Below, in pieces: positions 21,286 to 32,478 of a DNA stretch of 64,000 nt (the first letter of the stretch is position 1; every line of letters starts with the position of its first letter). The DNA is taken from positions 79,506,359 to 79,570,358 of the forward strand of contig OX375876.1 in the NCBI GenBank assembly GCA_947359465.1, read 5' to 3'. The notes beneath the pieces are model-generated. The model was not told the DNA's origin, searched no databases, and saw only the letters and a list, made by a program, of their open reading frames with translations. The position numbers and the translations under genes are program-made. The DNA is from Metellina segmentata. Its lineage: Eukaryota; Arthropoda; Arachnida; Araneae; Tetragnathidae.

Positions 21286-23180
21286 AAAGTGTTAAATTGA
21301 ATGTACCACTAATTAAGCATTCAATCGTGCTAGTGAAGAAGGCATAATCTCTAAGCTCTATCACAAGGGTTAATTACTGTAAACATGTTGCATCTGTACT
21401 TAGCTGACACTCATAATGTTTGAAAATTGTAAGTGCAATCGATCGACAATTCACTAAGAGATCGTATTATTTTCTAATATTGAGTATCTGATACTTACAT
21501 ATTGTATCAACTTCATTTCCAAAATAGAATACAATATAAGCCAGCGAGCAATATCCATTTTATTATGAGAAATATTACAGCAAGACATTTTCTCATTTAT
21601 TGCGCACTAAACAACATCGAGTAAACAATACAGTTAATACATTTCCATTAGAGCACGATATAAGGATATAATAGTAATATAAAGTTACGGTGACAAATTT
21701 AAACATTTATGATATTCGGCACACGTCAATAATGAAGTGATTGTTTGACATTTTGCAACGGTAGGTATTTTAACTGACAACGTTGAGCGATGAGAATCTG
21801 CAATCGATATGTATAGGTATATTTATCGTAAATAATGCAACATTTACTTAATATTCGGACGAAAATTGGTCACGTAAAGTTATTAATCTTCCAAGTGATT
21901 TCGACGAGATTTCTCGTACATAAAGATTTGACCAACGTTGCTAATAACGAAGTATATCGTCATCAAGAATGCCGATTGGATTCCGAATAATGCATATATT
22001 GGATTTTTTCACTGTTTACGAGATCTCACGCGTGTTAAGTTTCGATGTTGTTTGAAAGAAGGAATTTAAATGAGTATTTGGACACAAAAATTGTGATATT
22101 CGGTTGTGTTTTTAAAATTTGTTAAGCATTAAAAATGGCAGACAATAAGAAATAGAACCGACACATGCTTTTTAATTTCCGAAAAGGCAAGAAAGTACTT
22201 TTTTAGCAACCTCGGCAGTGAGCCCATGTGAGAAATGCAAGGAATGTACTCAATCCAGTGCACGAAAAAGAAGAATTCATTTGGAAGTGTTATAACAAAA
22301 CCACTTGTTTTTAATTTTACATCAACTGGAAACTATTCACAACGACACGTAGATTCATAGGTTAAGATTGCAACAGTTACAAAATGCAATGTAATGCGTA
22401 AATTATTAACAAAGTGCTACAGCAACAAACTACACAGATAGTCCATTAATTGGAAATACAGGGCTTTGCAGCCATACAACAAGTGAACAGTGAAGTGCAT
22501 GACAAGTGTTCATCTGGAAACTTAGTGATGAGACAGTACGACAACCAGCATGCAAAACTGAGTTAATATGCATCCTCAAATTATGTGATACAAAAAGATT
22601 TAATCTTTTTTCAATGAAAAGAATCGCAATTGAGAAAGCAATCCATAAATGGTTTCATTGTTCTAAACTTCGAAAGAGTGTAACGGCTTTTGCAATACCT
22701 CTAAAAATAACATTTCAGAAATTTGGACTTGCTTAATCAAAATTGTGACAGAAATACATTTCAAAGAGCACGATTGTTCAGTGTCTCATTATTGCATAAT
22801 AAAATATAAATCATTTAAAAAATTTAAATACATTCAGCACAATAGGATATGTGATACACATTTCTCAACAAACATATTTTAAGATTGATGCGACAATTTC
22901 AGTTTTTAATGCAAAGAAAAGGAGGATACATCATGCATAATGGTATCGTAATTATGTACAGTTTTTACTTTGAGTGCATCACTTTTTCAGGCATTGGAAG
23001 TTAGTGAAAATACACAGGGAACTTAGCTAAATTTGATTAATATCACAGGAACATCATGGTTATCATGAAAAAATCCGAAGTAATTCTAGACATATTCAAG
23101 ACTAAGTGTTGTTTCAACGCACAAATCGGGTTTCTATTTACCTCTTTATTTTAAACCAATCCATAGTAGAAAAACTTTCC
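21286..23180. other. AT-rich intergenic sequence, no gene recognised
   Basis: A piece near 21890-21965 shares the ccaagtgatttcgac and cgtcatcaaga motifs with the repeat at 36710-37390. Otherwise nothing is supportable. A 76-codon frame at 22506 has no family resemblance. Confidence 0.4.
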
Positions 23181-25262
23181 GCAAACTTTCATGTCTGCGT
23201 TAATCTCTAGTTGACGGAACGTCTTTCAGCTTGGTGATTGTATGGGTGATACATTATATCAATTCTGGTATCGCTGCCTTTCTTCACGCTTACTAGACGG
23301 TTTACCAGAATGGAGGTTGGCGACTGTCTATTCGTCCACGGACATGCAAACTTTCATGTATGCGTTAATCTCTAGTTGACGGTACGTCTTTCAGCTTGGT
23401 GTTAGTTTGGTGATTGTATGAGTGATAGATTATATCAATTCTATTATCGCTGCCTTTCTTCGCGCTTACTAGGCGGTTTACCAGAATGGAGGTTGGCGAC
23501 TGTCTATTCGTCCACGCACAAGCAAACTTTCATGTCTGCGTTAATCTCTAATTGACGGTACGTCTTTCAGCTTGGTGTTAGTTTGGTGATTGTATGAGTG
23601 ATACATTATATCAATTCTATTATCGCTGCCTTTCTTCGCGCTTACTAGGCGGTTTACCAGAATGGAGGTTGGCGACTGTCTATTCGTCCACGGACATGCA
23701 AACTTTCATGTATGCGTTAATCTCTAGTTGACGGTACGTCTTTCAGCTTGGTGTTAGTTTGGTGATTGTATGAGTGATACATTATATCAATTCTATTATC
23801 GCTGCCTTTCTTCGCGCTTACTAGGCGGTTTACCAGAATGGAGGTTGGCGACTGTCTATTCGTCCACGGACATGCAAACTTTCATGTCTGCGTTAATCTC
23901 TAGTTGACGGAACGTCTTTCAGCTTGGTGATTGTATGGGTGATACATTATATCAATTCTGGTATCGCTGCCTTTCTTCACGCTTACTAGACGGTTTACCA
24001 GAATGGAGGTTGGCGACTGTCTATTCGTCCACGGACATGCAAACTTTCATGTATGCGTTAATCTCTAGTTGACGGTACGTCTTTCAGCTTGGTGTTAGTT
24101 TGGTGATTGTATGAGTGATAGATTATATCAATTCTATTATCGCTGCCTTTCTTCGCGCTTACTAGGCGGTTTACCAGAATGGAGGTTGGCGACTGTCTAT
24201 TCGTCCACGCACAAGCAAACTTTCATGTCTGCGTTAATCTCTAATTGACGGTACGTCTTTCAGCTTGGTGTTAGTTTGGTGATTGTATGAGTGATAGATT
24301 ATATCAATTCTATTATCGCTGCCTTTCTTCGCGCTTACTAGGCGGTTTACCAGAATGGAGGTTGGCGACTGTCTATTCGTCCACGGACATGCAAACTTTC
24401 ATGTATGCGTTAATCTCTAGTTGACGGTACGTCTTTCAGCTTGGTGTTAGTTTGGTGATTGTATGAGTGATACATTATATCAATTCTATTATCGCTGCCT
24501 TTCTTCGCGCTTACTAGGCGGTTTACCAGAATGGAGGTTGGCGAATGTCTATTCGTCCACGGACATGCAAACTTTCATGTATGCGTTAATCTCTAGTTGA
24601 CGGTACGTCTTTCAGCTTGGTGTTAGTTTGGTGATTGTATGGGTGAGACATTATATCAATTCTATTATCGCTGCCTTTCTTCGCACTTACTAGGCGGTTT
24701 ACCAGAATGGAGGTTGGCGACTGTCTATTCGTCCACGCACATGCAAACTTTCATGTCTGCGTTAATCTCTAGTTGACGGTACGTCTTTCAGCTTGGTGTT
24801 AGTTTGGTGATTGTATGAGTGATACATTATATCAATTCTATTGTCGCTGCCTTTCTTCGCGCTTACTAGGCGGTTTACCAGAATGGAGGTTGGCGAATGT
24901 CTATTCGTCCACGGACATGCAAACTTTCATGTATGCGTTAATCTCTAGTTGACGGTACGTCTTTCAGCTTGGTGTTAGTTTGGTGATTGTATGAGTGATA
25001 CATTATATCAATTCTATTATCGCTGCCTTTCTTCGCGCTTACTAGGCGGTTTACCAGAATAGAGGTTGGCGAATGTCTATTCGTCCACGGACATGCAAAC
25101 TTTCATGTATGCGTTAATCTCTAGTTGACGGTACGTCTTTCAGCTTGGTGTTAGTTTGGTGATTGTATGGGTGAGACATTATATCAATTCTATTATCGCT
25201 GCCTTTCTTCGCACTTACTAGGCGGTTTACCAGAATGGAGGTTGGTGACTGTCTATTTGTTC
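23181..25262 (+). repeat. Satellite array, 12 monomers of 176 bp (two of 165 bp)
   Basis: Monomers start (gcaaactttcatgt) at 23181, 23346, 23522, 23698, 23874, 24039, 24215, 24391, 24567, 24743, 24919 and 25095. Monomers 1 and 5 lack an 11-base gttagtttggt-type segment and are 165 bp. Monomers 1-4 and 5-8 form two nearly identical 693-bp blocks, i.e. a four-monomer higher-order repeat. No conserved reading frame runs through the array. The last monomer degenerates and passes into a SINE fragment. Confidence 0.95.
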
Positions 25263-25355
25263 ACGCGTAGCAAAACTAATTCCAGACTCGAGATCTTTAA
25301 CAAGAGATTAAATTTTGACTACGGCTACAGATATAACTGGCACGATTCTTTCTTG

Positions 25356-25475
25356 GCCAAAATTACGTGGTGTTGCCCTCGGTCTTTCCCGCTGGGATTG
25401 ATCCCTGACCGTCGTCAATAGCCCATTGTTTCCCTCCAGTACGAAGCTATTTAAAATACCTACATACCTTTTTCT
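25356..25475 (+). mobile_element. SINE 3' half joined to the satellite array
   Basis: It contains aaaattacgtggtgttgcc, gattgatccctgaccgtc, gtcaatagcccattg and ends aaaatacctacatacctt, the tail consensus of the SINE at 16621. The tRNA-like head is missing. Between it and the last monomer lie about 90 bases of unassigned sequence. Confidence 0.75.
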
Positions 25476-26115
25476 TTGCAGATTCTTATAATTTTCAAGG
25501 TACAATTGCTGTAGCGGCCGTAATTTAAAGGTTAACTCTTTTTTGCGTTATTAATATATTTTAGCACAAATTATAATGATCTCGTCATTTAACAGCAATG
25601 TGCCAATAATATCTATCTTACAGTTTGATTTATCTACGGTCCCAATCTGTTCCCAAGATGTGTATACTATTCGAATGTCAAGAAAGTTATTATAAACGCA
25701 TACTTCGCACAGATGCGTTAGAAAATAATATAATTCCTTGTCATTTCGTAAGCCGTTATTGCAGTTTGTCTGCTGCTCACAATTATTCTTCTCAAGATGG
25801 ATGTTAGTCAATTACTCTCAATCTCTGGTGATATGAGATCGCCGTGACTCAGTGAGTATGTTCACTGCGATAGCAGCCTTCAAGCTGTTGTCGGGGAAGG
25901 TTGAATTCAACTTACCCTGGATGCATTTTCCTCATCTGTGTTAGTAAAGTTTTTATTTATGTGTAAGTCCATTATTTCACATTGTCTATATTTTGTTTGG
26001 CCTCCCAAATATGGCCCTTGCACCATAAAACCACTAAGCCAATCCATTGAAGAGGCGTCAAACAATGCACATTCCTATAGAAAATGTATTTCTATTTTTT
26101 ATTATTGGCTCTTTA
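25476..26115. other. No gene recognised
   Basis: Short opposing frames around 25551-25811 have no family resemblance. A faintly tRNA-like stretch lies at 25830-25925 (see rejected items). Confidence 0.35.
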
Positions 26116-26821
26116 AAGGGGTTTAGGACTCAAAATATGAGAAAAAGTCAAATTTTTTTTTATTATCAAAAAAATAATATAGATCTTTCTGAATAAAATG
26201 ACACCCCACAATTGTTTTTACCATACGTAGAACCGAAAATATTCAACTTTTTATAAACATGACAGCTACAAATCCAATGAGCCTTCATTATTTTAAACGC
26301 TCTTTTTCTCCTTTTGTGTAAAATCAGATTCCACTAGAGTAAATATCGATATAACTTAAGAGCAACTCGTCATAAATGAATGAAATTTTCAACATTTACT
26401 TTTCGAATACATTTCTTTCATTTGTCTTCAGCAATTTTGTGTATACATATTAGGTTTTTTTTTAAAATAATTTTTCGAACTTTGTATACTATGTGTTTTA
26501 TAAAGTTTTTGAACAAAATATATTTTTTAAATTTTTTCTAATTGTTTTAACCAAAAAACCCGAAGATAATTTATAGTATGAACTCTTAGAAGTTAATTAA
26601 TTCAAAAATGAAGTGATTTGTTACAAAATATTTTGCGATATATCAATTTTGCCCAACGTCAAAATTTTGACATTTTTTAATTTTAATAAATAAAATTTTA
26701 AAGTTTTGAAAATATTAAATAGTTATTATAATTTCAAAATACAATGTATACCTACAGAAAAAATTTCAGAACAAAATCTTTAAAACTGAAGATTTTAGAA
26801 TTTTGAGTCCCAGACACCCTT
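26116..26821. mobile_element. MITE with ~26-bp inverted ends (706 bp)
   Basis: The left end aaggggtttaggactcaaaa and the complemented right end aagggtgtctgggactcaaa are inverted repeats, and TA flanks both sides (26114-26115, 26822-26823). The interior is extremely AT-rich with no coding potential. TA duplication suggests mobilisation by a Tc1/mariner-type transposase. Confidence 0.65.
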
Positions 26822-26823
26822 TA

Positions 26824-27197
26824 TCGACCGTTTTACTGTCAAATTCTTTGCTTACTTTCTGTTTCGCCATTCCAAGATTACAGTTAAATTGTGTCTTCTA
26901 AGCAAAAAATATGAAAAAAAAAAAAACATTTTCTCAGTCTTGAATAAGTCAAATTAAACAATTAAAAGTTACCATATCAATTAGTTCATTACATCTAATA
27001 TTTTACATACATTACACATGGGTCCAAATGGTGGTGGATGAATTTCTAAACAACTGTGAAAACATTCATCATTTTAAACGATTCATGTCCAAGAATATGA
27101 ATCAATTCATTTTTATTTCACAAGGACATAGAATGAAAGGAACAGCTGAGAAATGTCTATTTTTAATATGAAAGCAGCTAACAATGTTCATCCAGTC
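26824..27197. other. AT-rich sequence; includes the likely 3' UTR of the GPCR
   Basis: No open frame of interest. The segment next to 27197 should be the 3' UTR of the minus-strand receptor gene. Confidence 0.45.
27112..27117 (-). promoter_or_regulatory. Candidate poly(A) signal AATAAA
   Basis: An AATAAA hexamer on the minus strand, about 80 bases downstream of the GPCR stop codon. Position and sequence fit, but AT-rich DNA yields such hexamers by chance. Confidence 0.45.
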
Positions 27198-27598
27198 TTA
27201 AGCTGATCTATGGGTGTTTGGGGTAGCCGGAGTCTCACATACCCAACTGACTGTACTGGCAAGAGGATCTTTGTTCTCCTTGTGACAACTAATTCTGTAC
27301 CTGGAATTGTCACAGTGGAACGACATCATCTCCGCGTTCTTCTCCGCAGTGGTCCCATCCCGCAGACACTTGGAGCACATGCTGAACGTGTCTTTGAACG
27401 CTTGTCTGAACTTGACGGACAGAAGCTGGTAGAGTATGGGGTTGATGGTGGCGCTCAGGTAGTATGTCACACCTGAAATGTAAGTGAGTATCGTGAAAGT
27501 GACCACAAGGGATGGGGTCGGATCCGTGGTGTAAATCGCAAGGAGACGTTGAGCATGGAATGGTGACCAACAGATGCAAAACGATATCACCACAGCAA
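27198..27598 (-). CDS. Last exon of a pyrokinin/CAPA-type neuropeptide GPCR (TM6-TM7 and C-tail)
   Basis: This is the only credible host coding sequence in the window. The exon opens after a pyrimidine-rich 3' splice site (ttcttttcAG, AG at 27599-27600), with a split Val codon (G/TT), and ends at TAA (27198-27200). It encodes TM6 with ICWSPFHAQRLLAIY, an extracellular loop, then TM7 with GVTYYLSATINPILYQLL, i.e. the class A NPxxY-type motif as NPILY. Helix 8 (FRQAFKDTF) and a Cys-containing tail of about 65 residues follow. CWxPFHAQRLL plus SGVxYYLSxTINPILY is characteristic of arthropod pyrokinin and CAPA receptors, relatives of vertebrate neuromedin U receptors. These signal through G proteins at the plasma membrane after binding C-terminally amidated peptides. 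TM1-TM5 should lie at higher coordinates on this strand, but I found no such exon up to 64000. Pyrokinin versus CAPA receptor cannot be settled from this exon. Confidence 0.85.
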
Positions 27599-27910
27599 CT
27601 GAAAAGAAATGAAAAGATTGCATTAGTTGTGTTGTAAATTCCGGTAAATTGGATATAATCGTAACAAACGTATTTACGTATTTATATCGTAACAAACATC
27701 CGTGACATTTTGAAAATTTTTAACAGTCACATCAATGTATCGTATACATACTGGTATAAACATTAGGGTCTGGGAACTTACAAGAGTTGTTATGTATAGT
27801 AAATTCACATTAAGAAGGAGGTATTACTCTAGATTAATTCTCCTAGTGGCTGTCTTGACAAGCTACATCGTCATTAGCAAAACGTACCAGATCTTGATGG
27901 ACGATATACA
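27599..27910 (-). other. Intron sequence upstream of the GPCR exon
   Basis: It follows the splice acceptor and is non-coding. A piece at 27868-27912 (agatcttgatggacgatata) matches the dispersed repeat of 10241-10460. If the gene is intact, the intron continues through the transposons to the right, probably past the window end. Confidence 0.5.
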
Positions 27911-28025
27911 CTCTTATAACAAAACAATCGACGCACCAAGAAGGAGTTGTCCGATTGCGATAAAAATGGGTGGATGTGTTGAGCATACACAGAAAAACAA
28001 GCAATTAAAATTTCAGAACACTAAT
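27911..28025 (+). mobile_element. Tc1 terminal fragment
   Basis: Ctcttataacaaaacaatcg, acgcaccaagaaggagttg and cgattgcgataaaaat match the left end of the Tc1 element starting at 28379. The sequence stops matching after about 115 bases, so this is a second, mostly deleted copy in the same orientation. Confidence 0.65.
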
Positions 28026-28031
28026 TAATAG

Positions 28032-28378
28032 AAGAATATAAAATAGATTAATTCACAATCGATTGCTCAATAAACAATTTTGCGACTTTAAAATTGTTTT
28101 TGAACAATACATTATTTACTTTTAAAAAAATTCGGGTTAATCGGATCAGGCCCGGATTCAATAGATGTTGCTGGATCTGGTAGGTAGCCAAATGATGCCG
28201 GGTTATCGGATCCGTCGGATCAGATTACAATCCCTAATAATGACTAAATAACCACGTCTATTTGTTGAAAATATCCCAGCAAGGATTCTATTGGTCAAGT
28301 ATGTCAGAACTGATTAGAAGTCATACAGAGAAGACTATAGATACAGATGAGTGTGTACTTCTCAGTTGGTTAAATGTA
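28032..28378. repeat. Inverted copy of 44384-44742 (hAT end plus flank)
   Basis: The reverse complement of this stretch matches 44384-44742 nearly throughout: gtacacacttatctgta, ggttatttagtcattattaggg, the ggatccgg-rich hAT end and the aatcgattgtgaattaatc block. In both places a Tc1 element begins at the same base (TA then CTCTGTAAC). The hAT end here is at about 28235. Confidence 0.85.
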
Positions 28379-28499
28379 CTCTGTAACAAAAAAAATTCGA
28401 CGCACCAACAAGGAGTTGTACGATTGCGATAAAAATTGTTGGATGTGAAGAACATGCATAGAAGAACAAATGATTGCAATTTCATAACAAATGAAGGAT

Positions 28500-29740
28500 T
28501 TATTTCAGAGTTTGACCGTTCCAAAGGGAGGAAGGCAATAAGGTGTTGGTCCATCTCTAACCTGGATGCAAGCTGTCATCCGGCGTAGTATAGACTGAAA
28601 AAGTTCCCGGATGGTGTCCTGCGGAATTTCTTCTTGCCAAATTGTTTCCAACTGTCGGGCTAAATGGTCAACATTCCGGGATGGTTGCAATCGCTTTCCT
28701 ATAACGTCCCAAATGTGCACTATGGGAGACAGAGATCAAGAGACCTAGCTGGCCAAGGAAATGTTGGGAAAGCTTGTAGACAATTCATAGAAACATGTGT
28801 CATGAGCGGCCGGACATTATCTTGTTCAAGATCCACCCCCTCCCAACTCACCTGTTAAGGTGTAGTGTCATGTGAATGGAGGGGAAGAGGATTTCCAGTG
28901 CACAGGTAGATCCCGAGGGCCCGCACCCACCAACGAAATCTATTAAAATTATCAACAGACAAGGGCAATGACCGAACGACAAATTAGAACACATAGCACT
29001 AAAGATGGGCAACAGGACCTTTAACAGGATTTGATTACTAAAAGAAATTGATGGAAATACAAGACATATAAATAAAAGGGAATGTCACAATCCCTGGTTA
29101 ATAAAAAACAGTAGCGCAACACAACAGTTAAAACTCTTAAAAGATTAAAATATAATAAAGATAATATTAACATGAACTTGACCTAGTCAAAGGTTCTTAC
29201 AGAAAAATATAAAAGAATAAAAGGGGGAGGGACCCAACAACACCAGACTCAAGTCATCTCGCCAGCCACATCCGCCGCCATCATGACGCATTTCCGGATC
29301 CTATACCTGGAGATCTCATTTCGAAGTACCAAATTGAGCCACAATGGTTTGTTGGCAACGGTTGGTATACCAAGATGATATTTAATTGTATGTCTGTAGC
29401 TAAAAAGATAATGGTCGGACATTATCTTGTTGAAAAATAGATTCGGTGTGTCGCAAAAAGTACGGTAACACAGCCGGTCATAGAATGTCGTCTACGTACC
29501 ACTGTGTGCCAGAAAAGACAATTAAAGGGATACGGCTATCAAAAGAGATGGCTAACCAGACCATAACGCCCTGTTGTGGGCATGTGTGGCGTGCGATATT
29601 AAGGATCGGGTCCCCATGCTGTCCTGGACCTCTCCAGAAACGTTTGCGATTGTCTTCAGAGCACAGTTGGAAACGCTACTTGCCACTAAAGACAATAGTC
29701 TCCAGTCATCGCCATTCCATGTTGATCGAGACCGGCACCA
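28500..29740 (-). pseudogene. Tc1 transposase remnant in two pieces
   Basis: The minus-strand segment 29740-29560 carries the middle part (LQWCRSRSTWNGDDW and the following ESxF region, badly decayed). The segment 28740-28505 carries the C-terminal part (IWDVIGKRLQPSRNVDHLARQLETIWQE.IPQDTIRELFQSI.RRMTACIQ). The catalytic region between them is deleted and further broken by the insertion at 28828-29414. Tc1 transposases cut at the element ends and insert at TA. This one is non-functional. Confidence 0.8.
28828..29414. mobile_element. 587-bp insertion with 16-bp target duplication
   Basis: The 16 bases cggacattatcttgtt occur immediately before (to 28827) and after (29415-29430) this block, and joining the outer parts restores the Tc1 sequence seen in the related elements. 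A long target duplication is usual for LINE/SINE-type insertions. The block is not AT-only (it contains a GC-rich ccgccgccatcatgac stretch) and has neither TG..CA ends nor a clear poly(A). Its family is unknown to me. Confidence 0.7.
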
Positions 29741-29788
29741 CTGTAATTCTGCACCTCTTTGGTGCGTCGATTTTTTTGTTATAGAGTA

Positions 29789-31755
29789 TATTTTGTCATT
29801 AGAAGAAAAGTAACCATGTCTTAATCTCATCACCTTCAAAAAATATGACTAAAGCGATGACTTAAACGAGTCGTTGGGCCGTTAAAATAATCGGAAGTTA
29901 TAAAAATTAAAATTGAATAAATGCACATTGTATATAGCCTTTCATTGGACATTACACTACTTTCCTTACAGATAGAATTAAATTCATATTAAAAAGTCAA
30001 CTCTTTAATAAATCCGACCATCTATGCTTTGCTTTCAGACATTCTTCACTATTATGCTTTTGATTGATGAGTATAAAATATATTAGCATTGCAAGTCCCA
30101 AAGCAAGACAGTTTTATGTTCTTCTTTCTAACCTCACTTTATAAAATATCGTCAGTTAACTTTCAGAAAAACCTATTTCATCAGGCATCGATAAATTATG
30201 TAAGACATACCAAAGATGAACCACCATGTACCTTTTGACAAGAATATGAAAATTCATTAAACTATAAAAAATTAGAAACCCATCGAAAAATGAAGACAGG
30301 GTTATTTAATCGTTAATCACTTTGAACATAGAAAAGGAATTTCGAAAAAAACTGAAGTTTAAAAGTCATTTTCACCATCTTGTGTATGGAAACGGCGATT
30401 AAAATAATGTCGCTGATTTCTTCTATACTTTCAAAAGAGTCAGCGATAGATGTCTTTCTTGGCAATTAAAATCGCATTAAGAGCTTCCATCGTTTTTTTT
30501 CAGGTGATAAAGAATAAAACAGGAGACGAAAAATCGATAAGTAGATTGCGGTATTGCAACACGTCGAAAACATACTTTCTATCTATATGTCATGTCAAAA
30601 CAAAAGTTATTAATAAAGAAATGGTAGATTACAAATTCGTTTTTAATGTCATCGGACATCCAGTATCATCAAAAAAGTAATTACTATTCAAAATCAAGCA
30701 TTACAAAATCAGATTTGTTCTTAAATTGATTAAATTATATCAATAAAGGAGGGCTGGATTAGTTTAATTTCATAACAGGAATGCAGTGGAATTAAACTAT
30801 TAAAACGAATGCATTTTATGTGTAGATTTTTGTCTTAATTTGTTGAACTGATTTGAAAAATGTGTTTATTCGAAGTTTTTTTTTTTTCAGCATAAAATAT
30901 TTGTTTTAAAAATTCATGATTCGAAACTAACACACATTTTTAGCTACGTCAAAACTTTTTAGAGTAAGCAAATTTAAAATTTCCTTCGTGTATTTTTGAA
31001 ACAGTTTAAGCTATTTTAACGAAACTAACTCTTTAGTAATTATGTGTATACTTAAATTTGTTTTCTAAATTGTTTTTGCATTAGTAAAGTTTTGACTAAT
31101 ATTTGGATGATATTCTGCATGGCTAGGATACTATATATACTTGACTCATTACTATAATACTACAAACTTGATTCATTGTTATGATACTACATACTTCTCT
31201 TCTTATCACTGTGGTACTTCCTACTTGACTCATTATTATAATACTAAATAATTGAAACCATTACTGTCTTTATTTAATAACATCTGTTCTAAACAATAGT
31301 TTGCAGAACAGTGTGCATAAGCACCTACCACAACCATGCAAGGATATTATGGCACTCGATAAAACAAATCTATACAATTCTATCACAAGCCGTATCTTGT
31401 GTTATAAAAAATGTGATTATGCTACAATTGAGTATGATGTAACAGGTTTTTTGAATGGGTAGACTGAATAGAGCAGTGTTTACGATGTAAGGAGAGGGGG
31501 AATTACTTCCCCATCTGGGGAATACTTCATACTTAATCCTTAACATTATTTGCGTTCCAAGAAGGTATTATAAATAACGTCAATCCTTTGTCCATGAAAG
31601 GTTGAAAGGTTCACATTAGAAAGGTAAGCTTAAAAGTAAATTACTGTCTACTTTAGTAGTTTCGTATGGTCAGACTGTTGGAGAAGGAAAGTTATTAATC
31701 GTGATGACCAATTTTAGTGGCCTTGTGTAATCATATCCAGGACCAGTATAACATA
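29789..31755. other. AT-rich intergenic sequence, no gene recognised
   Basis: Chance frames only (for example at 30450). Near 31130-31250 a loose repetition of actacaaacttgattcatt / atactac-type phrases occurs three times, too diverged to call a repeat firmly. Confidence 0.4.
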
Positions 31756-32476
31756 CAGGGTGTCCATAAAAGAATGTCCCAGTTTCAATGGTATACTATA
31801 ATAGTTCAATTTTGACTATTTACAACAAATCATAAATCAAATTAAAAGTAAACTAACCTAGTTTTTTTTACAAATGTTTAATATACCTTTAATTATACGA
31901 CACATATATCCAACTTAAATTCCAATTCTTACCGTAATAGGGATGGCTTATCTGGATTTGTTGAAAGAATGGCTCTTTCCCCAATTAGTAAAGGGTGAAC
32001 CTGTAAACTTTATTGGGCAACAGGATGGAGCCCCTCTCCATTGGAATCTTCTTGCACGAGAGTGGTTGAAGGTCGAAGTCCCTGACGGTTGCATTAGTCG
32101 TAATGGTTGAGACGACAGAGCTCTTTATCGCTGGTCTCCACGTTCACCTGACATAACGCCGTGCGATTTTTTTTCCTTTTGGGAATTTATAAAAGATCGT
32201 GTCTACGTCCCGCCGCTACCTAATGATTTGCCAAAGTGGAGACACAGAATTGAAGAGGCTATTGCTTCCATTACCCCGAACTTGCTAACCAAAGTGTAGG
32301 ATGAATTGGATTTTAGGTTAGATGTGTGCCGTATAACTAAAGGTGCACATATTGAACATTTGTAAGAAAAACTAGGTTAGTTTACCTTCAATTTGATTTA
32401 TGACTTGTTGTAAATAGTCTAAATTAAACTGTTATATATACCATTGAAACATGGACATTCTTTTATGGACACTCTG
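31756..32476 (+). mobile_element. IS630/mariner-type element (721 bp)
   Basis: The inverted ends are CAGGGTGTCCATAAAAGAAT and, complemented at the right, CAGAGTGTCCATAAAAGAATG, flanked by TA on both sides (31754-31755, 32477-32478). The plus strand carries the C-terminal half of a transposase. The 5' half of the gene is deleted. Confidence 0.85.
32012..32365 (+). pseudogene. IS630/mariner-family transposase C-terminal half
   Basis: One frame reads GQQDGAPLHW (second catalytic Asp), RWSPRSPDITPCDFF (third acidic position), FIKDRVYVPPLP, then a helical tail ending CRITKGAHIEHL and TAA (32363-32365). Two in-frame stops (tga after about 28 codons, tag late) break it. This domain pattern matches a mariner-like group common in arthropods, whose N-terminus is often annotated as DUF4817. 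That N-terminus is absent here. The matching blocks in the element at 12192 are more decayed. Confidence 0.8.
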
Positions 32477-32478
32477 TA

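Larger units (their letters stand above)
28379..29786 (-). mobile_element. Tc1-type element interrupted by an insertion (1408 bp)
   Basis: The inverted ends CTCTGTAAC...TTCGACGCACC (left) and GGTGCGTCGA...GTTATAGAG (right) are flanked by TA (28377-28378, 29787-29788). Removing the 587-bp insertion leaves about 821 bp, so the element is also internally deleted relative to a ~1.3-1.6 kb Tc1. The transposase remnant is on the minus strand. Confidence 0.85.

Noticed and set aside
23181..25262. Regularly spaced repeats considered as CRISPR
   Set aside because: The whole 176-bp unit is repeated without unique spacers. It is a satellite.
25830..25925. tRNA-like stretch (gccgtgactcagtgag ... ggttgaattcaac)
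   Set aside because: Box A and box B are only loosely matched and no cloverleaf could be drawn. No second copy was seen.
27735..28028. 97-codon plus-strand frame with a hydrophobic segment
   Set aside because: It crosses a dispersed repeat and a Tc1 end fragment, so it is chance coding.
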